Assembly: GCA_016192455.1 (NCBI GenBank)
Contig: JACPUC010000012.1
Span: 65,735-129,734, forward strand
From: Candidatus Tectimicrobiota bacterium
GTDB taxonomy: Bacteria > JACPUC01
DNA: 64,000 bases
Direction of reading: 5' to 3'
The notes under the pieces were generated by a model, which worked only from the letters and a program-made list of their open reading frames with translations, was not told where the DNA came from and ran no database searches. A program made the position numbers and the translations under genes. Shown piece after piece: positions 47,885 to 56,768 of the stretch. Every line of letters starts with the position of its first letter. Position 1 is the first letter of the stretch.

Positions 47885-49300
47885 TTACAGGAGAGCTACC
47901 TGCTCTTCGGTCGGTTCAGCTCAGCAGTACCAGGGCTCGTTCAGGAAGGGGATGCCCTGCCTCAGCGTGCCGCGCATCGCCAGCGACGGCGGCGTCCGCC
48001 CCGCCGCCTCGTGGGCCGCCTGCCAGAGCTGCGCAAAGAGCCGCCGCCGCGTCAGGCCCTGCTGCTCCCCCTCCTTGACGAGCGCCTGCAGGGTCCAGCA
48101 GAGCGTATCCAGGCGGGGATCGCTGTGCGACCAGGGGTAGGAGAGGGAGTCGGGAGCAAAGTCGCCGACCAGGCGCTGCACCTCCTGCAGCTCCAACAGC
48201 CGCGACCCGGCAGGGAGGAGGAGACGCATGGCGAGCTGGATGGGCGCCACGTTCTCGACCAGGTCGAGCTCGACGAGCACCCGCAGGAGCTCCAGGTAGG
48301 TCTCGAAGGTCGTCCAGGGCGAGAAGGGAACGAAGGTCGGCGCCAGCGTCACCCCCGCCTCGCGGCAGCGCGCCGCCACGCGGTGGAAATCGTCGCGCGT
48401 ATGCCCCTTGTCGAGGAGGCGGAGGAAACGATCATCGACCGACTCGACGGCGCTGGTCACGAAAGCGCAGCCGGTGCGGCGCAGCGTTTCGAGGTGCTCC
48501 GCATGCCGCAGCAGGTGCTGCACCTTGATCGTCACATCGTAGGTGAGGGCGGGGAACTCGTCGTGCAGCGCTTCCACCAGGGCCAGCGCGTGCCGCACGC
48601 CGTTGAAGAAGTCGGGATCGCCGAAAGTGAGGTGCCGCGCCCCCGCCGCCACCTGCTGCCGGATGTCGGCCAGGACCACCTGGCGCTGCACGATGCGGAA
48701 CTGTCCGTTGTAGACGGGCACGATGGGGCAATGCCGGCAGCGGTGCTTGCAGCCGCGGCTCGCCTCGGTGTAGCCGGCGAGGCGCGTCTCGCCATCGGGG
48801 AGGAGGAGCTGGGCGTAGCGATGCAGGGGGGGCAGCCCACGGCGCTCGGGCACCTTGAAGGGGAGCTTGTCGAGGGAGATGACCGGCTCGCCCTGCGATT
48901 GGTCGCGGCGCGCGGCGCCCGGGGAGGCGCCGGCGAGACGCAGGCGCTCCACCATGCGCACCAGGCCGGGTTCGAACTCGCCGCCCAGGATGGTCTGCGC
49001 CCCGAGCCGCCTGAGGTACGCCTCGTTCATCGGCGCGTAGAGTCCGTAGAAGCAGAGGTGCGCGCGGGGATTGAGTTGCCTCACCCTGTCGAGCAGGCGC
49101 GCCGCCAGCTTGGTGGCGGTGTGCATCGGCACGTAGAAGGCCACCGCATCGGCACAACTCACCTCGTCCTCGCGCAGCGGCTCCTTCGCCAAGTCCTGGC
49201 AGGAGACGGCGACGCCCGCCTGCGTCAGCCACGCCGCGGGCGAGGCGAGGCCGAAGGGCTGGCGGCCGAGGTCGTAGGTGGAGATGAGGACAACCCGCAT
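47885..49300 (-). CDS. CUAEP-tail radical SAM selenoprotein (B12-binding-like N-terminus)
   Basis: A 471-residue protein if TGA at 47923-47921 is read as selenocysteine. Residues 1-120 look like a cobalamin-binding-type Rossmann domain (STYDLGRQPFGLAS, CFYGLYAP, ILGGEFEPGL). The radical SAM cluster motif is C184-x3-C188-x2-C191 in SRGCKHRCRHC. The C-terminus runs EPWYC, then TGA, then AEPTEEQVALL and TAA at 47887-47885. CUAEP (Cys-Sec-Ala-Glu-Pro) is the tail of a known radical SAM selenoprotein family, from memory. A SECIS-like hairpin lies 15 bases after the TGA. Substrate unknown. It sits between yggX and an ATP-grasp gene on one strand. Confidence 0.85.
47892..47906 (-). promoter_or_regulatory. 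SECIS-like hairpin of the selenoprotein gene
   Basis: On the minus strand AGAGC-AGGTA-GCTCT: a perfect five-pair stem with loop AGGUA in the RNA. It begins 15 bases after the UGA. Bacterial SECIS elements, such as that of E. coli fdhF, have a small stem 15-25 bases downstream of UGA with an apical loop holding GGU, which SelB contacts. Position, size and loop all fit. Confidence 0.7.
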
Positions 49301-49372
49301 GGGATCGGACGTTTCTGAACGGCGCTCGGGTGAGCCTAATGAGGGATGGGAGGCCGGCCTCGCGGCGCCGGC

Positions 49373-49678
49373 TTACATCTTGCCTTGCGGCGGCACATAG
49401 CCCGGCGGCAACGCGGCATCCTCGCCAAAGAAGAACTCTTCCATCTGAGAGAGGATGAGCTCGTCCGATTCAGGCTCCGACGGCGTGAGCCGATACTCAT
49501 TGATGACCATGATGAGGAACTCCTTCCACATCTCCCACGCCCGCTGCGAGACGTTCTCGTAGATGCGCGCGGCCAGCTCTTCCGGAGCCATCAGCTTGAC
49601 GATCTCGTAGGTCGTCTCATCAATGCCGGGGAGCTCTTCTGACAGCTTGATGCACTTCACCATGCGCGGCTCGGCCAT
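49373..49678 (-). CDS. yggX: YggX-type iron-trafficking / oxidative damage protection protein
   Basis: A 101-residue protein with the YggX pattern: a single N-terminal Cys (MVKCIKLSEELPGID), then APEELAARIYENVSQRAWEMWKEFLIMVINEYRL and a late helix LILSQMEEFFFGED. In enteric bacteria YggX protects iron-sulfur clusters from oxidation and has been linked to Fe(II) handling. AAGGAG precedes the ATG at 49678. It is the first gene in a run with the radical SAM selenoprotein (72 bases downstream), which is an iron-sulfur enzyme that would benefit from such protection. Confidence 0.8.
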   Translation of the reverse strand: MAEPRMVKCIKLSEELPGIDETTYEIVKLMAPEELAARIYENVSQRAWEMWKEFLIMVINEYRLTPSEPESDELILSQMEEFFFGEDAALPPGYVPPQGKM

Positions 49679-49744
49679 ACCGTGTCTCCTTGTGGCGAAA
49701 CCCTTGCGCCAACGACCATGCGAAGGCGGCCCATCCTGAGCTTC

Positions 49745-49772
49745 AGTATAGTACACGAGCGGGGGGGAACAA
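49745..49772 (-). promoter_or_regulatory. Promoter of the yggX-radical SAM-ATP-grasp unit
   Basis: On the minus strand TTGTTC (49772-49767), a 16-base spacer, then TATACT (49750-49745). It gives a leader of about 60 bases before yggX. The -10 box is identical to those at 3278 and 6345. Confidence 0.5.
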
Positions 49773-49810
49773 GCGCTTCTGCCGCCGCGATGTCGCGCCG
49801 CCCCGCCCCC

Positions 49811-50671
49811 TCAGCGGAAGAGCGTCACCAGGCTGGCGCCCAGCACGATCAGGCAGGTGGCGGCGACCACCCGCGTCGTGATGAACTCGCTGTCGCGCAG
49901 CAGCAGGAGGCTGAGGACCATCGAGAAGAGCGGCGCGGTGTTCATGAGGGTGGTCACCACGATGATGTTGCCGAGCTGCAAGGACTTGAAATTGGCGTAG
50001 ACCGCGACCAGGGAGAAGACGCCGGCGCCGCTGAAATGCAGGAGACTCCGCCTGTCGCCGACGAGACCGCGGCCGTGGCTGCGCAGCAGGGAGACGCCGA
50101 CGAGGCAGAGCATGCCGCTCGTGATGGTGATCGCCGCGCCGGCCATGGCATGCGGGTAGAGCTGCAGGCCAAGCTGGCGGAGATTGACCGACACGCCGAA
50201 GGTCAGGGCCGAGAGAATCGGGAAGAGGAAGGCCGCCCGTTGCCTCCGGCCTTCCTCGCGTGGCGCCGTGAGCAGCGCCACGCCACCCACGCAGACGAGG
50301 GTCCCGAGCACCAGCGGCAGCCGCGCCGGCTCGCCGAACGCCGCGATGGCGACCAGCATGGTCACGATCGGCATGGTGGCGATCACCGGGTGGGCGCGCG
50401 TGACGCCCAGCCGGGCGATGCCAAGGAAGCCGAAGTACCTCCCCAGCGCCGGCGAGAGCAACCCGGCGAGGATGAAGATGACGAGGGCCTTGGCGGGGAT
50501 GCTGTCGATCCCACCCGTCCCCAGGAGGATCGACCAGTAGACGAGAATGTTCACGAAGGTGGAGATGACCGTTGCGGAGATCGGTGAGGCGGTGCGCATG
50601 CCCCACTTGGCGAAGATGTTGCTGGCGCCGAACCCGAAGGCGCTGAGCAGGGCGAAGGCCACCGCGAGCAT
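49811..50671 (-). CDS. EamA/DMT-family membrane transporter
   Basis: A 286-residue protein with about ten hydrophobic helices in two EamA repeats (LLSAFGFGASNIFAKWGM in the first and FPILSALTFGVSVNLRQLGL in the second). Drug/metabolite transporters of this type export amino acids, nucleosides or toxic metabolites. The ATG at 50671 has GAGG upstream and starts the first helix; a longer frame upstream is Arg rich and not typical. It ends 39 bases before the yggX promoter and diverges from the dihydroorotase-like gene. Confidence 0.82.
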   Translation of the reverse strand: MLAVAFALLSAFGFGASNIFAKWGMRTASPISATVISTFVNILVYWSILLGTGGIDSIPAKALVIFILAGLLSPALGRYFGFLGIARLGVTRAHPVIATMPIVTMLVAIAAFGEPARLPLVLGTLVCVGGVALLTAPREEGRRQRAAFLFPILSALTFGVSVNLRQLGLQLYPHAMAGAAITITSGMLCLVGVSLLRSHGRGLVGDRRSLLHFSGAGVFSLVAVYANFKSLQLGNIIVVTTLMNTAPLFSMVLSLLLLRDSEFITTRVVAATCLIVLGASLVTLFR

Positions 50672-50892
50672 GGTTGCCTCGACAGCGGAGAGCAGGGTGC
50701 GGCGCCGAGCGAGGCCGCGGAGGCGCCCGCGCGGCCGCCGGGCAGGCGAGCGCCGGTGGACCGCCGCGAAGTTTCGCGCCATACTTCCGGCCGGCGTTGC
50801 CGGCGACGGCCCCTGAAGGGGATCGGGGCGCCCCCCACCGGGCCGGGCAGCTCCGCAGGCCCGCCCGCCGCCCTCGGCCGCGAGGAGGTACG

Positions 50893-52284
50893 ATGACCGT
50901 CGATCTCGCCATTGTCAATGGTACGGTGGTCACACCCGCCGGCCCTCAGCCGCTCACGGTCGCGGTGCGCCAGGAACGTATCGTTGCCCTCAGCGATCGG
51001 GCGCATTGCCCCGCGGCGCGCGAGATCCTCGACGCGAGCGATCTGCACGTGCTTCCCGGGCTGGTGGAGGGGCACGTCCACTTCCGTGAACCGGGCCTGA
51101 CTCAGAAGGAGGACTTCGGCAGCGGCTCGGCGGCCGCGGTCTGCGGCGGGGTGACGACGGTGATCGACATGCCGAACACCGTGCCGCCCACCGCCGACGC
51201 GCAGAGCCTGCGGCAAAAGCAAGCCCTGGCGGAGGCCAAGTCGTTGGTTGATTTCGGGCTGCTGGGGGTCATCCTGCCGAACAACCTGCGGCAGCTCCGC
51301 GGCCTGGTGGAGGCCGGCGCCCTGGGGTTGAAGGTCTTCATGGGGATGACGGTGGGCAATCTGCCGGCGCCCGAGGACGGCGACATCCTCGAGGCCTGGA
51401 GGCTGGCCGCAGAGCTGGGAATTCCGGTGGCGGTGCACGCCGAGAGCAGCGTCCTTGTGCACCACTGCACCGAACGGCTGCGCGCCGGCGGCCGCAGCGA
51501 CGCCCTGGCGCACTATGAAGCCCGCCCCGAGATCGCCGAAGAGGAGGCGATCCAGCGCGCCATCCTCCTGGCGGCGGCGGCGGGCGCGCGCCTGCACGTC
51601 CTGCACGTCAGCACGGCCCAGGGGGCGGCGCTGGTGGGGGCGGCGAAACGCCGCGGCGGCGCGGTGAGCGCCGAGACGACGCCGCACTACCTGCTCTTGC
51701 AGAGCGCCGACGCCGCGCGCCTCGGCAACACCATGAAGATCAACCCGCCGGTGCGCGCCGCCGGCCACGCGGAGCAGCTCTGGCAGGCCCTGCGGGGCGG
51801 CGCGATTGACAGCATCGCCACCGACCACGCTCCCCACCTGCCGGAAGAGAAGCGCCGGCGGAACGTCTGGGAGGCCCCGTCGGGGTTCCCCGGCGTGGAG
51901 ACAGCCCTCCCCCTCATGCTCACCCAGGTGAACGCCGGGCGCATGCGCCTCGAGGAGTACGTGCGCTGGCACTGCGAGAACCCGGCGCGCATCTGGGGAC
52001 TCTACCCCCGCAAAGGGGTGATCCAGGTCGGCAGCGACGCCGACCTGACCCTCGTCGATCTCTCCCGCCGCGACGTCATCAGGGCGGCGAACCTGCACAG
52101 CAAGAGCAAGGTAACGCCCTATGAGGGGTGGGAGGTGCAAGGCGTGCCGGTCTGCACCCTGGTGCGGGGCCAGATCGTCATGCGGGAGGGACAGCTCGTG
52201 GGCAGGCCGCGGGGACGGATGCTCTGGCCAAGCCGCGAGGCAAGGGCGGGCAGGGCCTCTGATGACGCCGCGCGACTCGCATGA
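50893..52284 (+). CDS. Dihydroorotase-like cyclic amidohydrolase
   Basis: A 463-residue amidohydrolase of the dihydroorotase / allantoinase / hydantoinase group. The metal site is complete: GHVHFREPG, the Lys of LGLKVFMG (the carboxylated bridging residue), HAES, LHVLHVST and SIATDHAPHL. The ATDHAPH form and the SGFPGVETALPLML stretch favour dihydroorotase over allantoinase. It would open or close a ring amide such as dihydroorotate. With no pyrimidine genes beside it, a catabolic cyclic amide is equally possible. GAGGAGG precedes the ATG; longer in-frame starts lie over the transporter gene. Confidence 0.85.
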   Translation: MTVDLAIVNGTVVTPAGPQPLTVAVRQERIVALSDRAHCPAAREILDASDLHVLPGLVEGHVHFREPGLTQKEDFGSGSAAAVCGGVTTVIDMPNTVPPTADAQSLRQKQALAEAKSLVDFGLLGVILPNNLRQLRGLVEAGALGLKVFMGMTVGNLPAPEDGDILEAWRLAAELGIPVAVHAESSVLVHHCTERLRAGGRSDALAHYEARPEIAEEEAIQRAILLAAAAGARLHVLHVSTAQGAALVGAAKRRGGAVSAETTPHYLLLQSADAARLGNTMKINPPVRAAGHAEQLWQALRGGAIDSIATDHAPHLPEEKRRRNVWEAPSGFPGVETALPLMLTQVNAGRMRLEEYVRWHCENPARIWGLYPRKGVIQVGSDADLTLVDLSRRDVIRAANLHSKSKVTPYEGWEVQGVPVCTLVRGQIVMREGQLVGRPRGRMLWPSREARAGRASDDAARLA

Positions 52285-52346
52285 ATGTCGCAGCGCTGCC
52301 GTCGACCGGAGGGATTCCGCCGGCAGCGGCGCCTCGCGCGACTGCC

Positions 52347-53765
52347 TTACGCCGACGTGGATGCGGAGATCGAGGCTGCTTCGCGCAGTCGATTCACGCA
52401 GTCGAGGGCGGCCACCTTGTAGCACTCCGCCAGGGTGGGGTAGTTGAAGACCATGGTGAGGAAGTAGTCGATCGTCCCCTGGAAGTACATCACCGCCTGA
52501 CCGATGTGGATGATCTCCGTGGTGCCGGTGCCGATGCCGTGCACCGCGAGGAGGCGCCGCGTGTCCTGGTGCACGAGGACTTTCAGCATCCCCACGTCCT
52601 CGCCGAGGAGCTGGCCGCGGGCGATCTCGCGGTAGCGGGCCCGGCCTTGCTCGTAGGGCACTCGCGCCTTGGTGAGCTGCTCCTCCGTGGGGCCGATCAT
52701 GGAGATTTCGGGGATCGTGTAGATGCCGAAGGGGAGCAGCTCGGGCGTCGAGGCGCACTGCTCGCCGAAGGCGTGGCAACTGGCCAGGCGGCCCTGCTCC
52801 ATGGCCGTGGCGGCCAGGCTCGGGAAACCGATGACGTCCCCGGCGGCATAGATGGTGGGGACGCTCGTCTGGTAACACTCGTTGACCTTGATGCGGCCGC
52901 GCTCGTCGACCTCGATGCCCACCTTCTCCAAGCCCAGGCCGTCGATGGCGCCGGTCCGTCCCACCGCGTACAGCGCCGTGTGGGCGGTGATGCGCTTGCC
53001 GCTCAGCAGCTCGGCGACGACGCGGCGCTCGGCGCTCTTCGCCAAGCTCGCCACCTCCTCGCCCAGCAGCAGGGTCACCCCTTTCTGGCGCATGTGGTAG
53101 GAGAGCGCTTCAGAGATCTCGAGGTCAAGGAAACCGAGCAGGCGCGCCGACCGTTCCACCAGGGTGACCTTGACACCGAGGGCGGCGAACATACTGGCGT
53201 ACTCAGCGCCCACGATGCCGCCGCCGATCACCAGGAGGGTCGGCGGAATTTCCGCCAGGTGCAGGATGCCCTTCGAGTCGACGATGATCTCATCATCGAA
53301 GGGGATATGGCTGGGTCGGGTGGGGCTGCTGCCGGTGGCGATGACGATGAAGTCGGTGCTGCAGCGACGGTCTCCATCACCGCTTTCGATAAAGAGGGTA
53401 TGGGGGTCGATGAGGGCGGCGGCGCCGTAGATCACCTCAACGTTGTTGCGGGTGAGCTGCGACCGCACCACGGCGATCTCGTTGCGGATCACCTGCTCGC
53501 AGCGCGCCAGGAGGTCCGCCATCGCGATGCGCCGTTTCAGAATAAGGTTGGAGTCGTAGAAGGAGCGCTCGCGCAGCCCAGCCAGATAGATCACCGCTTC
53601 GCGCAGGCTCTTGCTGGGGATGGTGCCGGTGTTGATGCAGACGCCGCCGACGACGTGCTGGCGCTCGATGACCGCCACACTCTTGCCGAGCTTCGCCGCC
53701 TGAATCGCGGCTTTCTGACCGCCCGGCCCGCTGCCGATGACGACAAGATCATAGTGCTGAAGCAC
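52347..53765 (-). CDS. sthA: SthA-like soluble pyridine nucleotide transhydrogenase / FAD disulfide-reductase-fold protein
   Basis: A 472-residue flavoprotein with FAD site VIGSGPGGQKAAIQAAKLG, NAD(P) site LVIGGGIVGAEYASMFAALG and the end motif YAAGDVIGFPSLAATAMEQGR. In place of the redox-active C-x4-C it has GGVCINTGTIPSKSLREA, with one Cys only, as in SthA. SthA moves hydride between NADPH and NAD. The GTG start at 53765 follows GAGGGATG. It converges on the dihydroorotase-like gene. It could instead be a related lone-cysteine member of the disulfide-reductase family. Confidence 0.85.
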   Translation of the reverse strand: MLQHYDLVVIGSGPGGQKAAIQAAKLGKSVAVIERQHVVGGVCINTGTIPSKSLREAVIYLAGLRERSFYDSNLILKRRIAMADLLARCEQVIRNEIAVVRSQLTRNNVEVIYGAAALIDPHTLFIESGDGDRRCSTDFIVIATGSSPTRPSHIPFDDEIIVDSKGILHLAEIPPTLLVIGGGIVGAEYASMFAALGVKVTLVERSARLLGFLDLEISEALSYHMRQKGVTLLLGEEVASLAKSAERRVVAELLSGKRITAHTALYAVGRTGAIDGLGLEKVGIEVDERGRIKVNECYQTSVPTIYAAGDVIGFPSLAATAMEQGRLASCHAFGEQCASTPELLPFGIYTIPEISMIGPTEEQLTKARVPYEQGRARYREIARGQLLGEDVGMLKVLVHQDTRRLLAVHGIGTGTTEIIHIGQAVMYFQGTIDYFLTMVFNYPTLAECYKVAALDCVNRLREAASISASTSA

Positions 53766-54546
53766 GGTCCGGCATCCCTCATTGCGATGGGTTTCCGGCT
53801 CGCCCCTCGGCTGCGGGCGGTCGGGGACCTTCCCGGGCGGAGCGCCCGGCTCGTACCAGCGTCGCCGCCTCAGCTACCGGGAAGACGCGACCGCCGTCGG
53901 CTGCTCCTCGGGCTCGCCCTCCTCGATGCAGTGTGCGGGAAAACCGCGTTCATCGCAACCCTTCGTCAACGTCGGGCAAGGAGCGCCCGCGCCCTTCCAG
54001 GTGGCAAGCTCCGGGGAGCCGGAGTGGACCCCAGGGCCACCCCGAGCGGCGCAGCTCCTCGGCCGCGGGCGCCGCGCACCTCGGCCCTGCCTGCCGCGAC
54101 CGCGGCCCAGGCCGGCCGCCACCGGCAGGCGCGGAGAGGCGCCCCTTCTCTTGATCCCGGCGTCTCCGGCACTCGCCGTGCTCGGAAGTGTGGGAGATGC
54201 GTGGTCAACGACCGCCTGGCAGCGTGACGAGAGCGGCTGGAAGGGGATGCCTCTCAGCCGAGGCACGCCGTGTCACGAAAATGCTTGAGACATTCTACGG
54301 TCAGTATTACTCTTTGGCCATCACTTCTCTCGTGAAACGTTGACAGATTCCTCTAGCTGCGTGCTTGGAAACTACGGTAGAATTTGGGTAAACAAAAACC
54401 TCTTCGTTCTGGACCCTTCCTCGTGCACTGTTGTCTCTTTGGGTAGTGCCCCATCCCACCCCCAGGAAGAGGAAGCAGCGACGCAGCGCCCTGGCGGGAG
54501 AAGGCGGCTGCATGCACCCGAGAACGCCCTAAGGTGAGGCTAGACG
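53766..54546. other. Long gene-free gap before the efflux genes
   Basis: About 780 bases between divergent genes. I see no coding frame that resembles a protein and no repeat copy. From about 54290 to 54440 the DNA is AT richer, with TTGACA at 54342 and TAGAAT near 54380, but these are about 32 bases apart and cannot form one promoter. The promoter of the efflux genes should lie in this part. Confidence 0.4.
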
Positions 54547-56457
54547 ATGTACCTCTCGGCGCCCCTTGCACATTGGTCGGCGCGTCGTGCCCTGATGTTC
54601 CTCGCCCTCCTACCGGCCCTCCTTGCCGGCTGCACGTCCGACACCTCCCCCGGCGCTGGGGGCCCTCGTCCGCGGCTGATCGCCGTGCGCGCCGTGCCCG
54701 CCAAGCCAGGACAGCTTGAGCGCTCCATCACCAGTACCGGGACGACCTTCCCGCTCGCCGAGGTGAAGATCATGCCGCGCACTGATGGGCAGATCGCCAC
54801 GATCACGGTGCGCGAGGGGAGCGCGGTGCGGAAAGGCGACCTCCTCATCCAGCTCGATGATGCCATTGCCAGCCACCAACTGGCGCTGGCCGGGGCCGAG
54901 CTGGGAGCGGCGCGGGCGCGCCTGAAGAAGCTGCGCGCCGGGAACCTGCCCGAGGAGATCAAGCGGGCCGAAGCCGAGATGCGCCAGAGCCGCGAGGCGG
55001 TGAACCGGACGAAGGCCGAGCTGGCCTCGGCGCAGGCGCAGCTCCATGAGGCGAAGGAGAACCTGGCCGCCTTCGAGGACCTCTTCCGGCAGGGGGTCGT
55101 GAGCTCGCAGCGCCGACTGAACTGGCAGACGACGGTGGGGACCACGACCGCGCTCCTCGCCGAGAAAGCCGCCAAGCTGCGCGAGCAAGACGAGCAACTC
55201 GCGGTGGCCGAGGAGAAGCTGGTCCTGGTGCGACGCGGCTCGCGCAGCGAAGATATCGAAGCGGCGGCCAACGAGGTGCAGCGCGCCGAGGCGAACGAGC
55301 GGCTCCTGCGGACGCGGCTCGAGTACACGAAGATCACTGCTCCCTTCGCCGGCATCATCGCTGAGCGACTCGTCGAGGAAGGCGATCTCGCCTCCCTCGG
55401 CAAGCATCTGCTGACCCTCGTCGATCTTGCCGAGCTGCGCGCGCGCGCGCCGGTCTCGGAGATCGACCTGCCGGACCTGCGCGTGGGCCAGGACGCGACG
55501 ATCCACTTCGACGCCTTCCCCAAGGGGGTGTTCCATGGCCGCATCGCCAGCATCTTCCCCACCATCGATCCGGTCTCCCGCCAGGGGACCGTGGAGGTGG
55601 TGTTGCCGAATGCGAGCGGGGAGCTCAAAGCGGGCCTCTTTGCGCGCCTGAGCATGAGTCTCGGCAAGCGATCGTCGGCGCTGCTCATCCCGCGCAGCGC
55701 ATTGGCCCGATTGGCGGACGGGGAGATGTCGGTCTTTGTGCTTGATCCGGCGGCTGGCGAGGGAGGCCCCCCTGGCGGCCCGCGCGCGCAGGGGGCCGGA
55801 GGAGGCGCGGCGGGAGCGGGGGGAAAGCCGGGGGGGAGGCAGCGACCGCCGAGCCAGGGAACCGCCGAGGCTCCCGGCCTTGCGGCGAAGCGTCCGCAGG
55901 ATGTGGCGATGCGCCCGCCCGGCGCGGCAACCGCTGACCACGGTGGCCCCGCCGCCGAGGGAGGGAGGGGGGAATTACCCGCGAACCGGGAGAGTGCCTC
56001 GGAGCGGCAGGAGCGCGTCACCATGCAGTTCGGCGTCGATGGCGTGGTGAGCCAGGCGGAGGCCGCGGACCCCGGCGCCTCCCAGGGACGGCCGCAGGCG
56101 ACACGCGGAGAGGCGCCGGGCGGGGCGGCGCCGAGCGACGGCCAGAAGGGCGGCGCGCCGGCTGGCGAAGGCCGGGCGAGGCCGCGTGGGCAGGCGGTGC
56201 AACCGGGCGCTGCTGGGGGAGCGCCGCGGGGTGGTCCCCCGAGCCGCGTCCCTGGGCAGGCAGGAGGCGGGCCGGGCGGAGGCGGACCGGGCGGGCCGCA
56301 GGGACCGCTCTACACCGTGCGGCGCGTGGTCGTGCAGGTGGGTCTGGTGCAGGACAACACCGCCGAAGTGCTGGGCGGCCTGGGCGAGAATCAGCTCGTC
56401 CTGCTCTCTGGGCTCAGCGAGATCCCTGTCGGCGCGCGCGTCCGCGTGCGTGAGTAG
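54547..56457 (+). CDS. RND efflux membrane-fusion (adaptor) lipoprotein with a long low-complexity insert
   Basis: A 636-residue HlyD/AcrA-type periplasmic adaptor, against about 380-400 for the family. A lipobox LLAGC puts the lipid on Cys29. The lipoyl-like half (TDGQIATITVREGSAVRKGDLLIQLDD), a helical hairpin of about 150 residues (LKKLRAG to NERLLRTRLEYTKITAPFAG) and the beta-barrel follow. Then residues 402-587 are a Gly/Pro/Ala/Arg/Gln-rich stretch without fold, inserted before the membrane-proximal end (LYTVRRVVVQVGLVQDN). It should link the RND pump encoded downstream to an outer-membrane channel. AAGGTGAGG lies before the ATG. Confidence 0.85.
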   Translation: MYLSAPLAHWSARRALMFLALLPALLAGCTSDTSPGAGGPRPRLIAVRAVPAKPGQLERSITSTGTTFPLAEVKIMPRTDGQIATITVREGSAVRKGDLLIQLDDAIASHQLALAGAELGAARARLKKLRAGNLPEEIKRAEAEMRQSREAVNRTKAELASAQAQLHEAKENLAAFEDLFRQGVVSSQRRLNWQTTVGTTTALLAEKAAKLREQDEQLAVAEEKLVLVRRGSRSEDIEAAANEVQRAEANERLLRTRLEYTKITAPFAGIIAERLVEEGDLASLGKHLLTLVDLAELRARAPVSEIDLPDLRVGQDATIHFDAFPKGVFHGRIASIFPTIDPVSRQGTVEVVLPNASGELKAGLFARLSMSLGKRSSALLIPRSALARLADGEMSVFVLDPAAGEGGPPGGPRAQGAGGGAAGAGGKPGGRQRPPSQGTAEAPGLAAKRPQDVAMRPPGAATADHGGPAAEGGRGELPANRESASERQERVTMQFGVDGVVSQAEAADPGASQGRPQATRGEAPGGAAPSDGQKGGAPAGEGRARPRGQAVQPGAAGGAPRGGPPSRVPGQAGGGPGGGGPGGPQGPLYTVRRVVVQVGLVQDNTAEVLGGLGENQLVLLSGLSEIPVGARVRVRE

Positions 56458-56768
56458 GAACTTCTTCCCCGACCCGCCGCGCCTCCGCATGGTGGCCGCG
56501 CGGCTGCCGCAGGGTGGCGCCGAGGCGCCGCCCCGAGGCCACAACCGTGGGGGGCGATCCTGGCGGCAGCAGTGGCACGGGGGAAAGCTCTCTTCCCGGA
56601 GGTCCGCGGGACAGGGTCGTGGTGCGGCACTCCTTCGCGGGAGGGAAAGCCGACATCCCGCAGCTAACCTGAGAGCTTGTCGGAGCGTGGTGATTGCGGC
56701 GCCGGGCGGCGACCTTCGCCCCGTGAAGGCGGACCGGTCATCCCTGCTGCCGGTGAGGAGGTTGAAGG
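56458..56768. other. Gene-free gap between the two efflux genes
   Basis: 311 bases of GC-rich DNA with no gene, repeat or terminator that I can identify. Confidence 0.5.

Noticed and set aside
54342-54385. TTGACA and TAGAAT as the efflux promoter
   Set aside because: The boxes are about 32 bases apart; no second box stands at 16-18 bases from either.
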